In this document: piece after piece, positions 11,375 to 22,825 of the stretch | How the letters are laid out: each line of letters opens with the position of its first letter | How positions within the stretch are numbered: position 1 is the stretch's first letter | NCBI GenBank assembly: GCA_034440635.1 | Contig: JAOTON010001681.1 | Span: 1,900,001-1,964,000, forward strand | From: Lepas anatifera | Lineage: Eukaryota; Arthropoda; Thecostraca; Lepadidae | Direction of reading: 5' to 3' | DNA length: 64,000 bases | Notes under the pieces: model-generated | What the model was told of the DNA's origin: nothing | Seen by the model: only the letters and a program-made list of their open reading frames with translations | Databases searched by the model: none | Program-made: the position numbers and the translations under genes

Positions 11375-11603
11375 CTGCCGCAAAGGAGAACATATCATCA
11401 CATACACAGCTTTAACCTTGAGCGGGGCTATGCAGTTGGCAAGATGCAAGTCCAGAATGCTGGCTGTAGTCCTGACAGTGTAATGTTAAGTCCAGAATAG
11501 TCCAGAATGCTCATTTTATTTCCTGCAGGATAATGCGGAGTCCAGAAACATCGTTCTAGTCACAACAGTACAATGTGAAGTTACTTAATTTTGTTACGTG
11601 CTG

Positions 11604-11639
11604 GTGGGCGTTGCATGGCAGAGGCCATGCAACGCCCAC
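11604..11639. repeat. Perfect 16-bp hairpin
   Basis: GTGGGCGTTGCATGGC, then the loop AGAG, then the exact reverse complement. It stands alone in AT-rich sequence with no gene beside it and no T-run after it. Confidence 0.85.
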
Positions 11640-11699
11640 ATGGCCTCTGGGTTCATCGTTCACGGAAATATCGAGTTCCAACACAAATGACATATGGAG

Positions 11700-12060
11700 T
11701 ACCGGGTTTTCCGACCTGCTTTACAACTTGGCTATCTCAGTTAAAATCACGTTGAGAAGGTGCCACATTCCCTTTAATATGCCTTGACGGTAAAATTTGG
11801 GATACTTCAGGCGAAAAGCAAAATAAAGGTCACGGGGTGAAAAATAATGGCTCAAGATACTTTTCTTCCTATCCAAACCCAATATTTACTCTGAACTCAA
11901 CTGGTTCTGTTTGTGAAAGTTGAAGCCCCAAAATTTTGCCTACAGGGTAAAAAAGGAGTCGGGGCATAAGGGAGGTCGACCGCTTTGGGGAGGGGGTAAA
12001 ACGTTTCGTCTCGAGCTTTTCCGTTGGGGGGGCACATACCTTTTTGCCCCCGGATTTCCA
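11700..12060 (+). repeat. Degraded interspersed repeat (relative of 46.3-47.1 kb repeats)
   Basis: Bases 11700-11790 match blocks at 30960-31050 and 47000-47085 (GCTATCTCAG then CCCTTTAAT). Bases 11840-12060 match the hAT family 3 MITE at 46269-46650 (AAAAAGGAGTCGGGG, GAGCTTTTCCGTT, TTTTTGCCCCCGGAT). Ends are too decayed to define a duplication. Confidence 0.6.
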
Positions 12061-12719
12061 TAGGTTGCCTAGTTTCATACATCGCTTTCGAAAACAAAAG
12101 TATGCCAAAAATTGGCCCTTCTCGTGGTAAGACTTTCAAAAGGCAAAGGGTGGACTTACTTTACATATACTTCCTCCTTGGTTCACAAAATATTAGTTCG
12201 CATGTGAAAATGTGGCCAGGTATTATAGATGAGATGTCCCATTCAGTCAAAGTATAGTTTCTAAGCTCCATCGTCCGACTAACTTGAACAGTACTTCACA
12301 CAGGTAACATTTATCTTTGTTGCAATATATTGAAAGTAAGCATACTGGTTAGAGATGCCGGTTCTTACGTGGAACTTCTCGACGGATCCCTCTGAGTGCT
12401 GCGCACACCACCAGAAGTGGTTCTTGACCGGGGTGATCCACCGTAGGAGAGGTTTGCAGGCAGAGCTTTGAGAAGCACGTTACCGCAGACGGGGGGGGCA
12501 AGGTTTTTGCCTGCATGCCAGACGTCATACGAGTACTTGACCTCCGGCCGGCTCCTCTCTGAAAGGCAATTGTTTCTTGGTAAACCATAATTACGCGTCA
12601 AACACTAGAATAAAATATGATGATTGGTTCCAAGTGATTCCTTCATCGGTTTAGTTTCCCGCTGCCATATGTGCATTAGGGTGCGCGTTATAATACTTTT
12701 TATACTCGTTCTACTTATT

Positions 12720-12915
12720 TTTATTTTTTATTAGGGCCACTCCCAACAGGCACACTTGCCCAATTACAGGGAATATTGGCGTGGGTGTTTAAGGATCCTC
12801 TCCACCGGGTTAGATCGGACACGGAAGGCGGTTTCCCGCCGTGGGGATTGAACCCACGTTAATCCATGCTATCCGATCCGTAGACTGGCAACGAAGCCAC
12901 TGGGCCACCCCGGCC
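12720..12915 (-). repeat. tRNA-derived SINE, family S1
   Basis: On the minus strand a tRNA-like head starts near 12915 with an A-box-like TGGCCCAGTGGC and a B-box-like GGTTCAATCCC near 12845-12860. The tail passes through the GGATCC and CACGCCAATATTCC blocks. A second copy at 21960-22115 shares the tail and the TTAATCCATGCT segment. Such heads carry internal RNA polymerase III promoters. Confidence 0.7.
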
Positions 12916-12989
12916 TTATAAACACAAATATAAGGGCAATCGTACAAAAAAGCCGTCATTTTCTGGCGTTTCAGCAACGAATTTTCACT

Positions 12990-13680
12990 TTTTAACCCTC
13001 CCCAGTGGGGCGGAAGGGTGCTGACTAACCCTCTACATATTTTTCGTCGTCGTGTAAAAACGGCGGCGCCAAGCGCCACCGTACTTGGTACAGCTTATAA
13101 TTAATCAAGTCGGCAACTTTCCCTAAAACAAAAAAATGAAATCGGGTCATGTCGGGGCAGGTCACCATGCCAGGTCAAGTAACCTCACTTAAAAAATTGT
13201 TTGGGATTACATAACTCGGAACTCGGAGTAGCGTTAATTTATCAATTTGCAACCTTTTTCATATAATGGGCGCACCGGGGGCTACAAACTATGTTTCGGT
13301 ATTTTTTATATTGTTGACCTAAGTTCAGGTACGAGTCATGACCTCTCCATTGGAAACGCGTGGGGAAAGCGCAAATTTGCCGAAAAATGTTTCTTTTTCT
13401 GTATATAAAGCTTGTTTTGACCTGCGACCTCTGTGAGGTCATTTTGGGTCTACTTAAGCATGTTTTGAGACTCATGTCAATAACTGCGCAGTAAACGAAA
13501 CGAAAAATATGCATGACAGATGGTGTATTAGATTTAAGGTGCATGACAGATGCTAATAACAAAAACTCTTCCGATGATGTCCCCATTAAATTGAGGGTAA
13601 AGCACCATGGGAGACCCCAATGTAGGATATGCGGGCTTGATGCGGCGGAGAATAGCAATACCAAACATTTTCAGGTCAGG
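12990..13680. repeat. AGGTCA-rich repeat, degraded copy
   Basis: The left border TTTAACCCTCCCCAGTGGGG resembles the terminus of the element at 19451-20452. The interior holds GTTGACCTAAG, GTCATGACCTCTCCATTGGA and TGACCTGCGACCTCTGTGAGG blocks, in the same order as that element and the one at 44287-45305. The right end is unclear. Confidence 0.55.
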
Positions 13681-13689
13681 TAGAAAATT

Positions 13690-16360
13690 AGGGCAGCCGA
13701 GATCAAAGAAAGCAACATAGTGATAAAACGGGCATCAGATTTCATTTTTAGTTCTTAATTTGTAAAACTAGAGCAAATGAAGCAAAACTATGCGTTATTG
13801 GAGCCCTCTCATCATTGCAAGTGGAATGAAAAATGCGTGACCATGTCAAGTCAAATGGTTAACAGCAGCACTGAAATCATTTTCAGTGTAGCACGAGAAG
13901 CGAATGGTGCTATAGGAATATATGCAAATCAACAGACCAGGCTTATAGTGCACTCGAGAGGATTTTTCGTAAATAAGAATATTTGCTGGGATACATACCC
14001 CGCAAATGACTTCGTCGGAGTCCTGGACAGGCCGGTAACCAGTGTCCAGGAAGGACTGTCAGCCCGAGCCCTGAAGCGACCGGCAGCTGGTGCTCTCGAC
14101 AGGCTGAGAGCCGGTGTACAGGGGGGTCGGCAGTCGATCCAGCAGGCTCCACGGCATGACACCGGCACCGGCAGCATGGAGTGCCCGCCTCTCCAGCTGG
14201 CTCAGCGGGAGCTAGCTGCAGATCATACGGTAAATAGCAGAGTAGTAAGAATGCATGAATGCAATGCATTCTTTTCACTTCCAGTTGACACAGGAGCCAC
14301 ACTGGTGGGGTTATGAAAAATGTGCACGATAAAAGGATGAGACATGACAAAGTGAAGCACGACACACAAACATGAATTGGGGTCTAATGGCACCCGATTC
14401 CATATGTAAATAATGTAATTAGATGTGATGGAGCGTGCTACCAAAACAGACTGCATGACTGCATCAAGAGGGGTTGCCAAAAGAGGATAAAATCCAGCAG
14501 ATGTACACAACAAACACCAAACTTGCATCACAACATCCTCCGCACTGGATAGATGAGATTGTAGGATACCCACGGAAGCAGCATAGGAAGTACTGCACAA
14601 ACGAATATTCAACAAGCAAAACGAATCATTTTACAAAAACTTGTAAGTTCAGGAGAATACATTTCATACTGACCATGATTGATGGGACTGCAGTTGACTT
14701 CAAACGGTGAGGTTAGGTTCACTCGGTTTGAAGTGTTGGCGACATATGCCGTAGGTGGCAAGCACCTTTGTTGTTTTAGACGCAGCCATCCACTTCTTCC
14801 TTATGGCAGGTCTGGCAGGAAACCTGGAATATAAGGCTCTAGTGAGTTTTGAACTGAACGCAATATGGCATGCCACAAAGAAACCTCACTTGACATTTAA
14901 TTTGACAGAATCAATGATTTGGGGATATAAAGGACGTTTTCCCTCCATACTCATTCATTTCATATACAGGTTCCTTACAATGCAAGAGTGATCACAAGAC
15001 CGGTTGCCAGTGAGGAAGAGTGAAAGAAAAGAGAGGAGATGTATGTAGAGAGGAAGAAAAGAGAGGAGCATATGTGGAGTTTAAAACAATCACAATCTCA
15101 CGGAGGCTGGGGCTAAATAGGACATTGGATAGGACCAATTCTAAGGTTATGATCAGCTTGCTGTTCTACATACACCATATGAAAAAGGAACAAAAACATT
15201 CCATCCTGCTGTAAGTCACTATACATCAACCATGGCCTTTACAGTGGATGGCCCTGGAGAAAAAATATAACCAAAAATGTATGCAAATACCAATAAAACC
15301 CACTCCAAGCAGCACTATTTTTCTTCCACATGTGCAGACAATTTTGGGTACTTGGCATCACAATTATTCTAGGTAGCTGGTGTGACTTTTGTCAGGATTA
15401 CCATCTGAAGTATGGCATGTCATGGAGTGTGGCATATTTAACAAGATCTCATTGTTGCAAGGGTTCCCCAGGAATGGTGGTAGTGGTGAGAATTTTGCAC
15501 CAAACAAGGGACAAAATGCACTGACCCTTACCAGAAAGGAAGAATTTTTAGGGCAGACCAAATAAGCATTTCTCTTTGTTACCCACCTAATCTCCCCTGT
15601 AAATTTGGAACTGTAAATATGTGCAGCTTTGTTCCATTGGAGCAAATTTAGTCAACTACCAAAAATTTATGTTATTCAATAGAAATGTTTTGACCTGATG
15701 TTCTTGTCAAAACCATTCTTGGAGGAGAGAGTCTACCATGTACATTGCATATAAAGGAGGGCTATAATTTAAGTGACCTTAGTGCCGAAACATTATCTAA
15801 AATACCTTGTGTAGCCTAAAGATGTTCATATTGGTCTTGAGTTTTGTCTGTGGAATGAATAAATGAGAGTCTAATTACTTAGCACAAATTTAAATAACAC
15901 TAGTACGACTTTGACCACCTTTTAACCAAAAAAAATGGCAGAGGCCAGCATTTACACACTTTCCTGTCAGTGATTGTTGAAGCTCAGCTTCTTGATTACA
16001 ATGGTCCAAGGTTATCCATTGTTAAACACCAAAGTTATGATGAGAGAACTGCAAGTCAGGTGAAATTACACAATTTTACATTAAATTGTGCTTATCCTTG
16101 TTTCTCGCATACCAGAATGTTGTTGGTACCAGATACTATCTTACATGTTTTAAAAATTGCACCACTCACACCAGGCTTAGAAGGGACACAAGCACCAGCA
16201 AGAGATCATAAAAACACGACTGGCAGAGCGAGTAGGGGAACTGGATTAATCTGCCCAAAACATAATCTGCCCAAAACAAACTTCCACTACTATCTTTCTT
16301 TGTTATAAGGGGGGCCCAATTAGTTAGGGGGTGCAATACACACTTTCCCCTATAGTAAAG
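13690..16360. other. No recognised gene or element
   Basis: This is AT-rich sequence with short frames only. A GC-rich island at 13990-14225 is open in more than one frame and has possible splice signals on both strands, but no frame shows a family I recognise. A purine-rich GAGAGGAAGAAAAGAGAGGAG run is at about 15030-15070. Confidence 0.4.
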
Positions 16361-16364
16361 TGCA

Positions 16365-17030
16365 CCAGTCTGCAAAGTCTGACAGCAAGCCAGAGAAGTT
16401 GCATCAGCCATCTAAAACTCTCAGCCACATTGTCAGCCACCTAAAATTCACACCCATCTGCCAGTGTGCAAAGTATGGCATTTTCAACGAGATCTCGTCG
16501 GTGCGAGTGCCCTTGGAGACAGGAGCATGTGGTGCGAATGTTATCAACCTGGTGTGAATTTGTGAGACTTAGGTGAGGAAGGTGACACTGGAAACCAAAC
16601 AAATAATTTCAAAATGGTTATCAAGACATAGGAGTGAGCCTTAATATATCAATCTATCTGAACCAGTGTGCAAGGTATGGCATTTTTTATGAGATCTTGT
16701 TGGTGTGAATGCCCTTGGAGCCAGGAGCAAGTGGTGTAAATTTTATCAATCCTGTGCAAATTTGTGAGACTGGTGTGAGGAAGGCGACACTTAAACCAAC
16801 AAATAATGGCTGAATGGTTATTAAGACACAGAAGAGGGCCTTATAAATAGTCCTTAATTAACTAACTAATAATAAAGGTAACATTGCAACTTTTGGGTAG
16901 GAATGGGTACATTTTTCTCCCTGATATATGGCAGATTGGTGTAAATTTTTGGAGACTGGTGATGCGAGAATTTTAGATGGCTGGTGCGACTCATCTGGCC
17001 TGCTGCCATACTTTGCAGACTGGTATATGA
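16365..17030 (+). repeat. Interspersed repeat family A, copy with inverted ends
   Basis: The left end (CACCAGTCTGCAAAGTCTGA, then CAGCCATCTAAAA) is an imperfect reverse complement of the right end (ending CATACTTTGCAGACTGG at about 17022). The interior repeats a block twice (GTGCAAAGTATGGCATTTT near 16467 and GTGCAAGGTATGGCATTTTT near 16668). Other copies are at 4970-5270, 29345-30160 and 34285-34635. No ORF of note. A MITE-like foldback element is the best description. Confidence 0.7.
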
Positions 17031-18140
17031 ATTAGTTTCTCCACAGAGGACATGTTCAGGAAAGAGTCTGCACCATTCTTAACCTCCCGAGTCAATATTT
17101 GAGGAATTGTGAAATAAAATAATTAAGTTATCAATGTAACCTTACTTAACAGAATAATCTCCCTGGAAATAAACAAAGTGCAATGAAAAAGTACCTACCT
17201 CTAACATGTTAGAGGGAATTTGGTAATTTCATTATCAGTTTTGAAGTGAGATACAAATGCATTAGATCCAATATACAGTTCGACTAGCTTTGAATCGAAT
17301 TTCAAGTACTGTTGGCTAACCTTACATAACCTATAATTGTTGAAAATCCTTGGAAGCCATAATGACCTGCTGTCTTCGTTCTTTGACGAGCTCGATTGGA
17401 GTCTTCACTCGGCCTTTCTCAGGAAGACCAAGTGATAAGTACAAATAGGCACTGGTCTTGTCTTTTAATGGGATTACAGCACTTAATTCCCAATTCCCAA
17501 AGCCAGAAAATTCAATCCTCGTCCACATACTTGGCACCTTACCCAACCCGCCTACTCTTCTTCCTGTATTGTGTTCGGGAACACAATCACAATAGAGTTG
17601 ACTGGTACATCAATACGAAGGGAAGCACTTTCCCTACTTACAGCACACAGTAGTGGTTTATAATGATGTTGGCGGTAATTCAAGCGAAATATAAGGAGAC
17701 CACTGAAACAAATCTATTTTTTACCGGAAATTTTCTTCATTTGTATTATGGTCTGCAGATATTTCGAATTAATAGGCTTAGAAGCATGATTAGACTCATC
17801 AAGTACCTTTATTTGGCAGATGTATTTCTTCTCTAAATACCTGGACTTGTAGTGTTTATTGTTGGACTCAGCCCCCATCGAAGTTAGTTGGCAGCACGGG
17901 CTTGATAACTCCTCTGGCCCATTGACATTGCATGTTAAAATGTTCATTTTGGAAGGTCTCCAGATTGCAAATTTGAGTGATCCCAGAAACAAATTGCATA
18001 TCATCTGAAAACGCTGTCAATTTCCTTTTGGGTTCCGGAGTCGGTTTTATAATGCCCACAAAAACCTTCTCACAGGAGAGCAAAAACTGACACGATGTCG
18101 CGCCGCCATCGACCCCTCCCTCCCCTAGCGGTCGGCCGCG
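17030..18140. other. No recognised gene or element
   Basis: AT-rich sequence with no coding domain, tandem repeat or clear hairpin that I can see. Confidence 0.35.
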
Positions 18141-18215
18141 CAAGCGTAACCGTAGCGCAACTGGTAGAGCGCTCGCTTGGCACGCGATAGGTCGCGAGTT
18201 CGAGACTGCATGAGA
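18141..18215 (+). repeat. tRNA-Ala-like pseudogene or SINE head
   Basis: TAGCGCAACTGGTAGAGCG matches an A-box and D-arm. The next arm has the loop TTGGCAC, which would place a GGC (Ala) anticodon in a mostly paired stem. GAGTTCGAGAC resembles a B-box, but the T-stem does not pair well. A functional tRNA is unlikely. Confidence 0.5.
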
Positions 18216-18399
18216 GCACTTTAACAAATTATTCTTAGAGATGTTCTCAGAGATGCAGGGCAGAACCACAAACTCGCCAAGCGCGGATGGAGATGGCGGG
18301 AGGAGGTGGGGGCTAGAAGCCCCAAGACTTGGGGTCTCCCACACGGGCTCCTGGTTCAACCTAGATTCAAGTACATTACATGTAGCGATTGAAACTATT

Positions 18400-18970
18400 G
18401 TTGGACAATATATAACTTTTCTGTCAACTAGCCCATTCTGTCGCGTTAAAAAGATACCCGGGATGATTATCGGCACCTAACACGCGTGCTGCTAATGACT
18501 AATCGTCTTAGAATCGTATGGGCGAAGCTAGTCGGGTGTCCATTGAGCTCACTTGGTGCTCCCTGTGTCAAGGAAGCGTCCCAGTAATGGAGTTCCGATC
18601 TGAGCTCGTGACTATTTCAAATTAAGACTGTGAATCAGTGATTTAAGAATTCGAGGATCTTTGCACTCAGCGTTGAAACACTGTTCTCTATAAATGCCTT
18701 GACCAACCAATACAATATTATACATGGTGCCAGAAATAGTGGGATCGTCTTCCGTGGATTTTAATCCTCACAGTTGCGATGTACTAGGTCATCGCCATGG
18801 CTTTTCGAAAGCCAAGTGAATTAGATATGAACATGATAGACGGGAAAGGTCAGGGTGGACGGAAACAATCAAATAAGGGAACGAGAGCGGCGATCATCAT
18901 GCCGGTTTGGAAAATAAGTACCTTTATTTATCGGGGAAGATCGCCCGCCGTGACGACAGGAACAGTCACA
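18400..18970 (+). mobile_element. Possible LTR end, primer-binding site and gag start
   Basis: The sequence before 18724 ends ...ATTATACA with a TATAAA upstream, as an LTR might. It is followed at 18725 by TGGTGCCAGAAATAGTGGGA, which looks like an LTR retroelement primer-binding site. An ORF opens at 18797 (MAFRKPSELDMNM) and is then broken by the hAT MITE at 18973. No second LTR or pol was found, so this is a weak call. Confidence 0.3.
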
Positions 18971-18972
18971 TC

Positions 18973-19254
18973 CAGGGGCGTAGCCAAGGGGGGCGGCAGG
19001 GACAGCCGCCCCTCCCTGAAGGCCCGAAGGGCCCCCCTGAGGACACGAGCCGCGCGAAGCGCGGCTCGCCCGCACTGTGCTCTGTGGCCAAATTTGGCAT
19101 TTTATACCAGACAGGGCCCTCTTAAGCCCTCTTCAGCGCTCTATTCTGTAACAAGCAGGGCCCTTTTTTACCCATCAGGGCCCTTTTGGCGCTGTCGCAG
19201 GGGCCCTTTTCGGGGCGCCGCCCCTCCCTGAGCGAAATCCTGGCTACGCCCCTG
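18973..19254. mobile_element. hAT-type MITE, family 2
   Basis: The element starts CAGGGGCGTAGCCA and ends TGGCTACGCCCCTG, perfect inverted ends with the CAGGGG start usual in hAT elements. It is flanked by a perfect 8-bp duplication GTCACATC (18965-18972 and 19255-19262). The interior is GC-rich with AGGGCCC blocks. A second copy in the opposite orientation is at 26570-26744. Confidence 0.93.
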
Positions 19255-19450
19255 GTCACATCACGATATGGGACAGTTTAGGTAACATTGGGACACAGTC
19301 AAGCGGGGTAGCAGTTTTGTCAAATACAGTTTTAACTTGAAAATCTCCTGAGGTACGATCAGGCCTCGGAGTGCAACACTACGCACTATCCCGAGCACAC
19401 ATATCGCAGAAAGGAGATAGCGATGAAAAGATTAAGCTAACCAGGGCACA

Positions 19451-20452
19451 TTAACCCTCGCCCCACCGGGGCCATCGATGCCCCCAAGGTTTTTTCGAGA
19501 TAGCAGAAAAACGCGGAAACGCAGGACCGTGGTTGAGGGCTCTATCTCTCACCTCATCATTTTCCCACCATCCCTGAAATTTTTTACCCCGAGTCACCCA
19601 AGGTCAGGTCACCAGGCGGGGTCAACCAAGGTCACCTCACTTCAACTTTTGAGCAATATAAGAGCTACGTTTCTCGGTCGATCGATTTGAAACTTCCTAC
19701 GCTGCATGACACCGCCAGGGTCTACAAGGTGTATATCCGGGATTTTTCGATTTCGGGACATGAGGTCAGGTCACGAGGTGACCTCTCCCATTGAAAAAGC
19801 ATGGGAAAAAGCTCTTATAATCTAAAAGCCACAAAAACGATTGAAAATGTTCGGCCTGCTCAGAAAAGCTTTCTTGGACACCCTTGCATGGATTCCAGGG
19901 GCAATTTTCCCCTATGACCTCTTCGAGGTCATCCAAGGTCACCAGATGTTAAAAACAGTATTTTGGCAATACATTTTGACCTAATTAAACTAGAGCGCTG
20001 AATCAAAGACCATCGTGTATGTCTCATCACTGGCTTTCGTTTGCTATACGGCAAGGTCACTTTTTGACCTTTGGTGACCTCAGGTCATATGAGGTCAAAC
20101 CACTGGCGAGAGGTCATTACGTTCCACATAGCGGGAAAAGGTATGGCATTTTCCTATCTAATGTAATTTACCAAATCCCAATAGCTCTAAGGGCATAAGA
20201 GTTATGCCCAGTTTTCTTAAACATTGCATATTTGAGTGAAAATAGCCTATCGTGACCTAACTTGACCTATGGAGGTCAAATCATTGACTTGAGCGCCTAA
20301 ACATGCAAAGTAATTTCTTACTGAATTCACACGAGGTTTCTAATGCACTTTGCGGATTTGCGCTCACTCTCATATCTTCCGAGTTAGAGGGGGCATCGCT
20401 GCCCCCCCGGTGGGGCGAAGGTGGCGCCGGACCCCCGGTGGGCGCGGGTTAA
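19451..20452. mobile_element. TTAA-flanked, AGGTCA-rich element (about 1 kb)
   Basis: The segment starts TTAACCCTCGCCCCACCGGG and ends in CCGGTGGGGCGAAGG ... GGGTTAA, so its termini are imperfect inverted repeats that begin and end with TTAA. TTAA targets are typical of piggyBac and Kolobok elements. There is no transposase frame. The interior carries many AGGTCA/TGACCT hexamers, some paired as direct or inverted repeats (for example near 19596-19650, 19760-19790, 19916-19945, 20045-20115 and 20250-20285). Relatives are at 12990-13680 and 44287-45305. Confidence 0.7.
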
Positions 20453-20867
20453 GGCACGATTCGAAAACGAATACCCAGTTCAAATTAACAGTGGTTCTTC
20501 TCAACACCATTCAATAAGGCACACCGTCTTTGCTCAATTCAGTCACTTATTCATCCACATGAGTAGTAGATCATTAGCCGAGATTACCGGCAACTCGGTT
20601 TGTGTTCATATCCGGCTGAGGAAGAAGCTATTGGCTCCAGTTCTATACCCAAAAAGGCAGCAAGCGGGCGCATCAACGGAGCAAAATCACAGAAGAAATA
20701 TTCAAAGCGGATTCATAATGGCCCAATGAGCTCAGAGCCCCATCCCCCGAGGTCAAACCAGACATCCGCCACACGACGACAGCAGATGCACCCCGCGACC
20801 CCAAAACAGCAGACCATTCTTAGCACCCGGCACCGGGGAGCCGATGAGCCAGTCAGTGGGGCGGCGA

Positions 20868-21153
20868 CATAGGCAGATCCAGGATTGCCGATCGGGGGAG
20901 GGCACCTTCCCAGGGGGGCGCCATCCGGACTAAGGGGCGCCACTTTTGACCGCCAAAACCTATCAGATGGGCGCAAAGTAATATCGGTGGGCGCCGATGT
21001 TCGGGTCCTGGGGGGAGGGGCGCTGGGTGGGGTGGGAAGTGACATTTCAGGGGGCGCCATCGACCTCTCAGGGCGGCGCCGTGACCATTTCAGGGGGCGC
21101 CGAGGGTCGATCGGGGAGGCAGGTGCCACCTTTGCTCCCTGGATCCGCCTATG
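20868..21153. mobile_element. hAT-type MITE, family 1
   Basis: Inverted ends CATAGGCAGATCCAGG and CCTGGATCCGCCTATG enclose 286 bp. An exact 8-bp duplication GGCGGCGA flanks it (20860-20867 and 21154-21161). The interior has the same GGGGGCGCC blocks as the copies at 9719 and 36808. The surrounding GC-rich sequence is open across the insertion point. Confidence 0.92.
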
Positions 21154-21534
21154 GGCGGCGAGACCAGACAGAGTCTATTCGCTACAGAAGCACCGTCGCG
21201 AGGTAACATATTCAGATCTTGAGAGGCATCATGGTGTCGTGCAAAGTTGTCTGGAAGCGGCACCAATGCGCCGTCCACGAAACGCGCCCAACAGCACAAA
21301 CACCGGTGTCAAAGCAGTCTCGGTCGCCGGTCTCCCAGCAGCAGGTCCGTCTCTCCGATAAGCGTGAACGCGTGGGGGCTGACCCCAGACGCCAGACCAT
21401 CCTGCCGCCGTCCAACGCGCCAGCGGCAGACTCAGCAGAAGTTGTCAGACAGATGTCTCCCCTCAGCTCTGCAGGCGACATCCGGCGCAGCAACAGCGTC
21501 CTGGGAAGGTGAGAGAGGGACAAATAAGTGTTTT

Positions 21535-21705
21535 CGGGGGTTTAACGACGTACCATCTGCCAATGTCATACGATATCGCCATCTGTCACCCTGTTGGGAG
21601 GGAACTGGGGATACAAAACTTATTCAGAGGCTCCTCCGGGACTTGAACCCGGCACCGGTGGCTTAGAAGACAGGTATGGTACCCACTAAGCCATCCATCC
21701 CCCAA
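21535..21705 (-). repeat. tRNA-derived SINE, family S2
   Basis: The minus strand reads a tRNA-like head with A-box GGCTTAGTGGGTACC, TGTCTTCTAAGCCACCGG and B-box GGTTCAAGTCCCGG, then a tail with CCAACAGGGTGA and ACGTCGTTAAA. The plus-strand copy at 38647-38818 matches throughout, so this is a dispersed SINE family. Confidence 0.85.
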
Positions 21706-21959
21706 ATCAGTGGTCACAGGGGCGGGACAGTGAAATGAAGATGTCCTGAAGGCGCAGTTTAGTTAACGAGGAACTTATGTTTTTATGATCAGGGGAAACT
21801 ATGGGACCAGTAGCGGAGCTCGGTCGCAGCCTAGAATCCCCAAGGTACCCCGCCTAACCAGGCCCCGCCGTTCGCACAGGGGCAACCTAATTTGATTTTG
21901 AGCATTGGGGAGTCCCTGATCAATTCTGTAGCGATGCCACCGTTTGAAGACCATTGTCT

Positions 21960-22115
21960 TCAATTCATTTTATCTGTCTTATTTTATTCCGACAGTATTG
22001 GCATGGGTGTTGAAGGATCCCCTTCGTTGGGTGAGATCCGACATGACAAGCAGTTCCCCGTCGTGGGTTTTGAACCCGGGTTAATCCATGCTGTCCATTC
22101 AACTGATTGGAAGCC
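21960..22115 (-). repeat. tRNA-derived SINE, family S1 (partial)
   Basis: It shares GGGTTAATCCATGCT, the B-box-like GGTTCAAAACCC on the minus strand and the GGATCC tail block with the copy at 12720-12915. The head is truncated. Confidence 0.6.
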
Positions 22116-22504
22116 AAAGAGGAAACAAAAACCAGAAACAAAGAAGGCACTATATTCTCACTCTTCAGGTGCCCCGACACAGCACTTAGCAGCAGTTTCA
22201 GCTGCGCACCCTTTAGCACAGCCTCAGAGGCCCAGAAATGTTCCCCGTCGCGAACCTCACATCCACCTCAACCTGCAGCATTCCAGTTAGCTGTTGGTCT
22301 TAGGACGGTGTTGCATGGGGTACATACTTGGCATTCATTTAGATGCATCTCACAACAGAACAAACTGTATACCTAAAAATACGAGCCGGTTCGGTGAAGC
22401 CGTGCAAGCATTGGAATGCAAGTTTCCCTCTACAGGAGTCAGTCAAAACTGATAAAAACATATATACAACACACAGAAAATGCACACATGCACCCACATG
22501 AACA

Positions 22505-22571
22505 TGGTGATTTGCTGGTGAAGCGTGCTGGCGTATGAGGATGCACCAGCACGATTCACCAACAAATTACC
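22505..22571. repeat. 27-bp foldback, 3 mismatches
   Basis: TGGTGATTTGCTGGTGAAGC... (22505-22531) is the reverse complement of 22545-22571 at 24 of 27 positions, with a 13-base loop. It lies about 250 bp beyond the stop codon of the P-element-like gene, on its 3' side. Confidence 0.75.
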
Positions 22572-22825
22572 AGGTTTAACAGCGCTCACGGCGAATATTA
22601 ACGATTGGCAAACATGCCAAAATTGACTAGCATAAACAAGGAAATATTGAAGGCAGACGAGCATATGAACAATTAAGCGTCTGGTGAGGATATAAGCAAA
22701 AACTTGACTAGAAACCCAATCACAGGTGGCTTATTGAACGGCGAATCACACATCACTTGCTCCCAAGCTCATACGCTTCAATTTCGTCCAAAAAATGAAC
22801 CCATGCGCAAGGCGAACTATCAGTT

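Noticed and set aside
13990..14225. GC-rich island as an exon on either strand
   Set aside because: Both strands have possible splice signals, but the most protein-like minus frame has stops at both ends of the block and the plus frame is low complexity. No family was recognised.
18147..18215. Functional tRNA-Ala gene
   Set aside because: The D-arm and anticodon loop look right but the T-stem and acceptor stem do not pair. It is called a pseudogene or SINE head.
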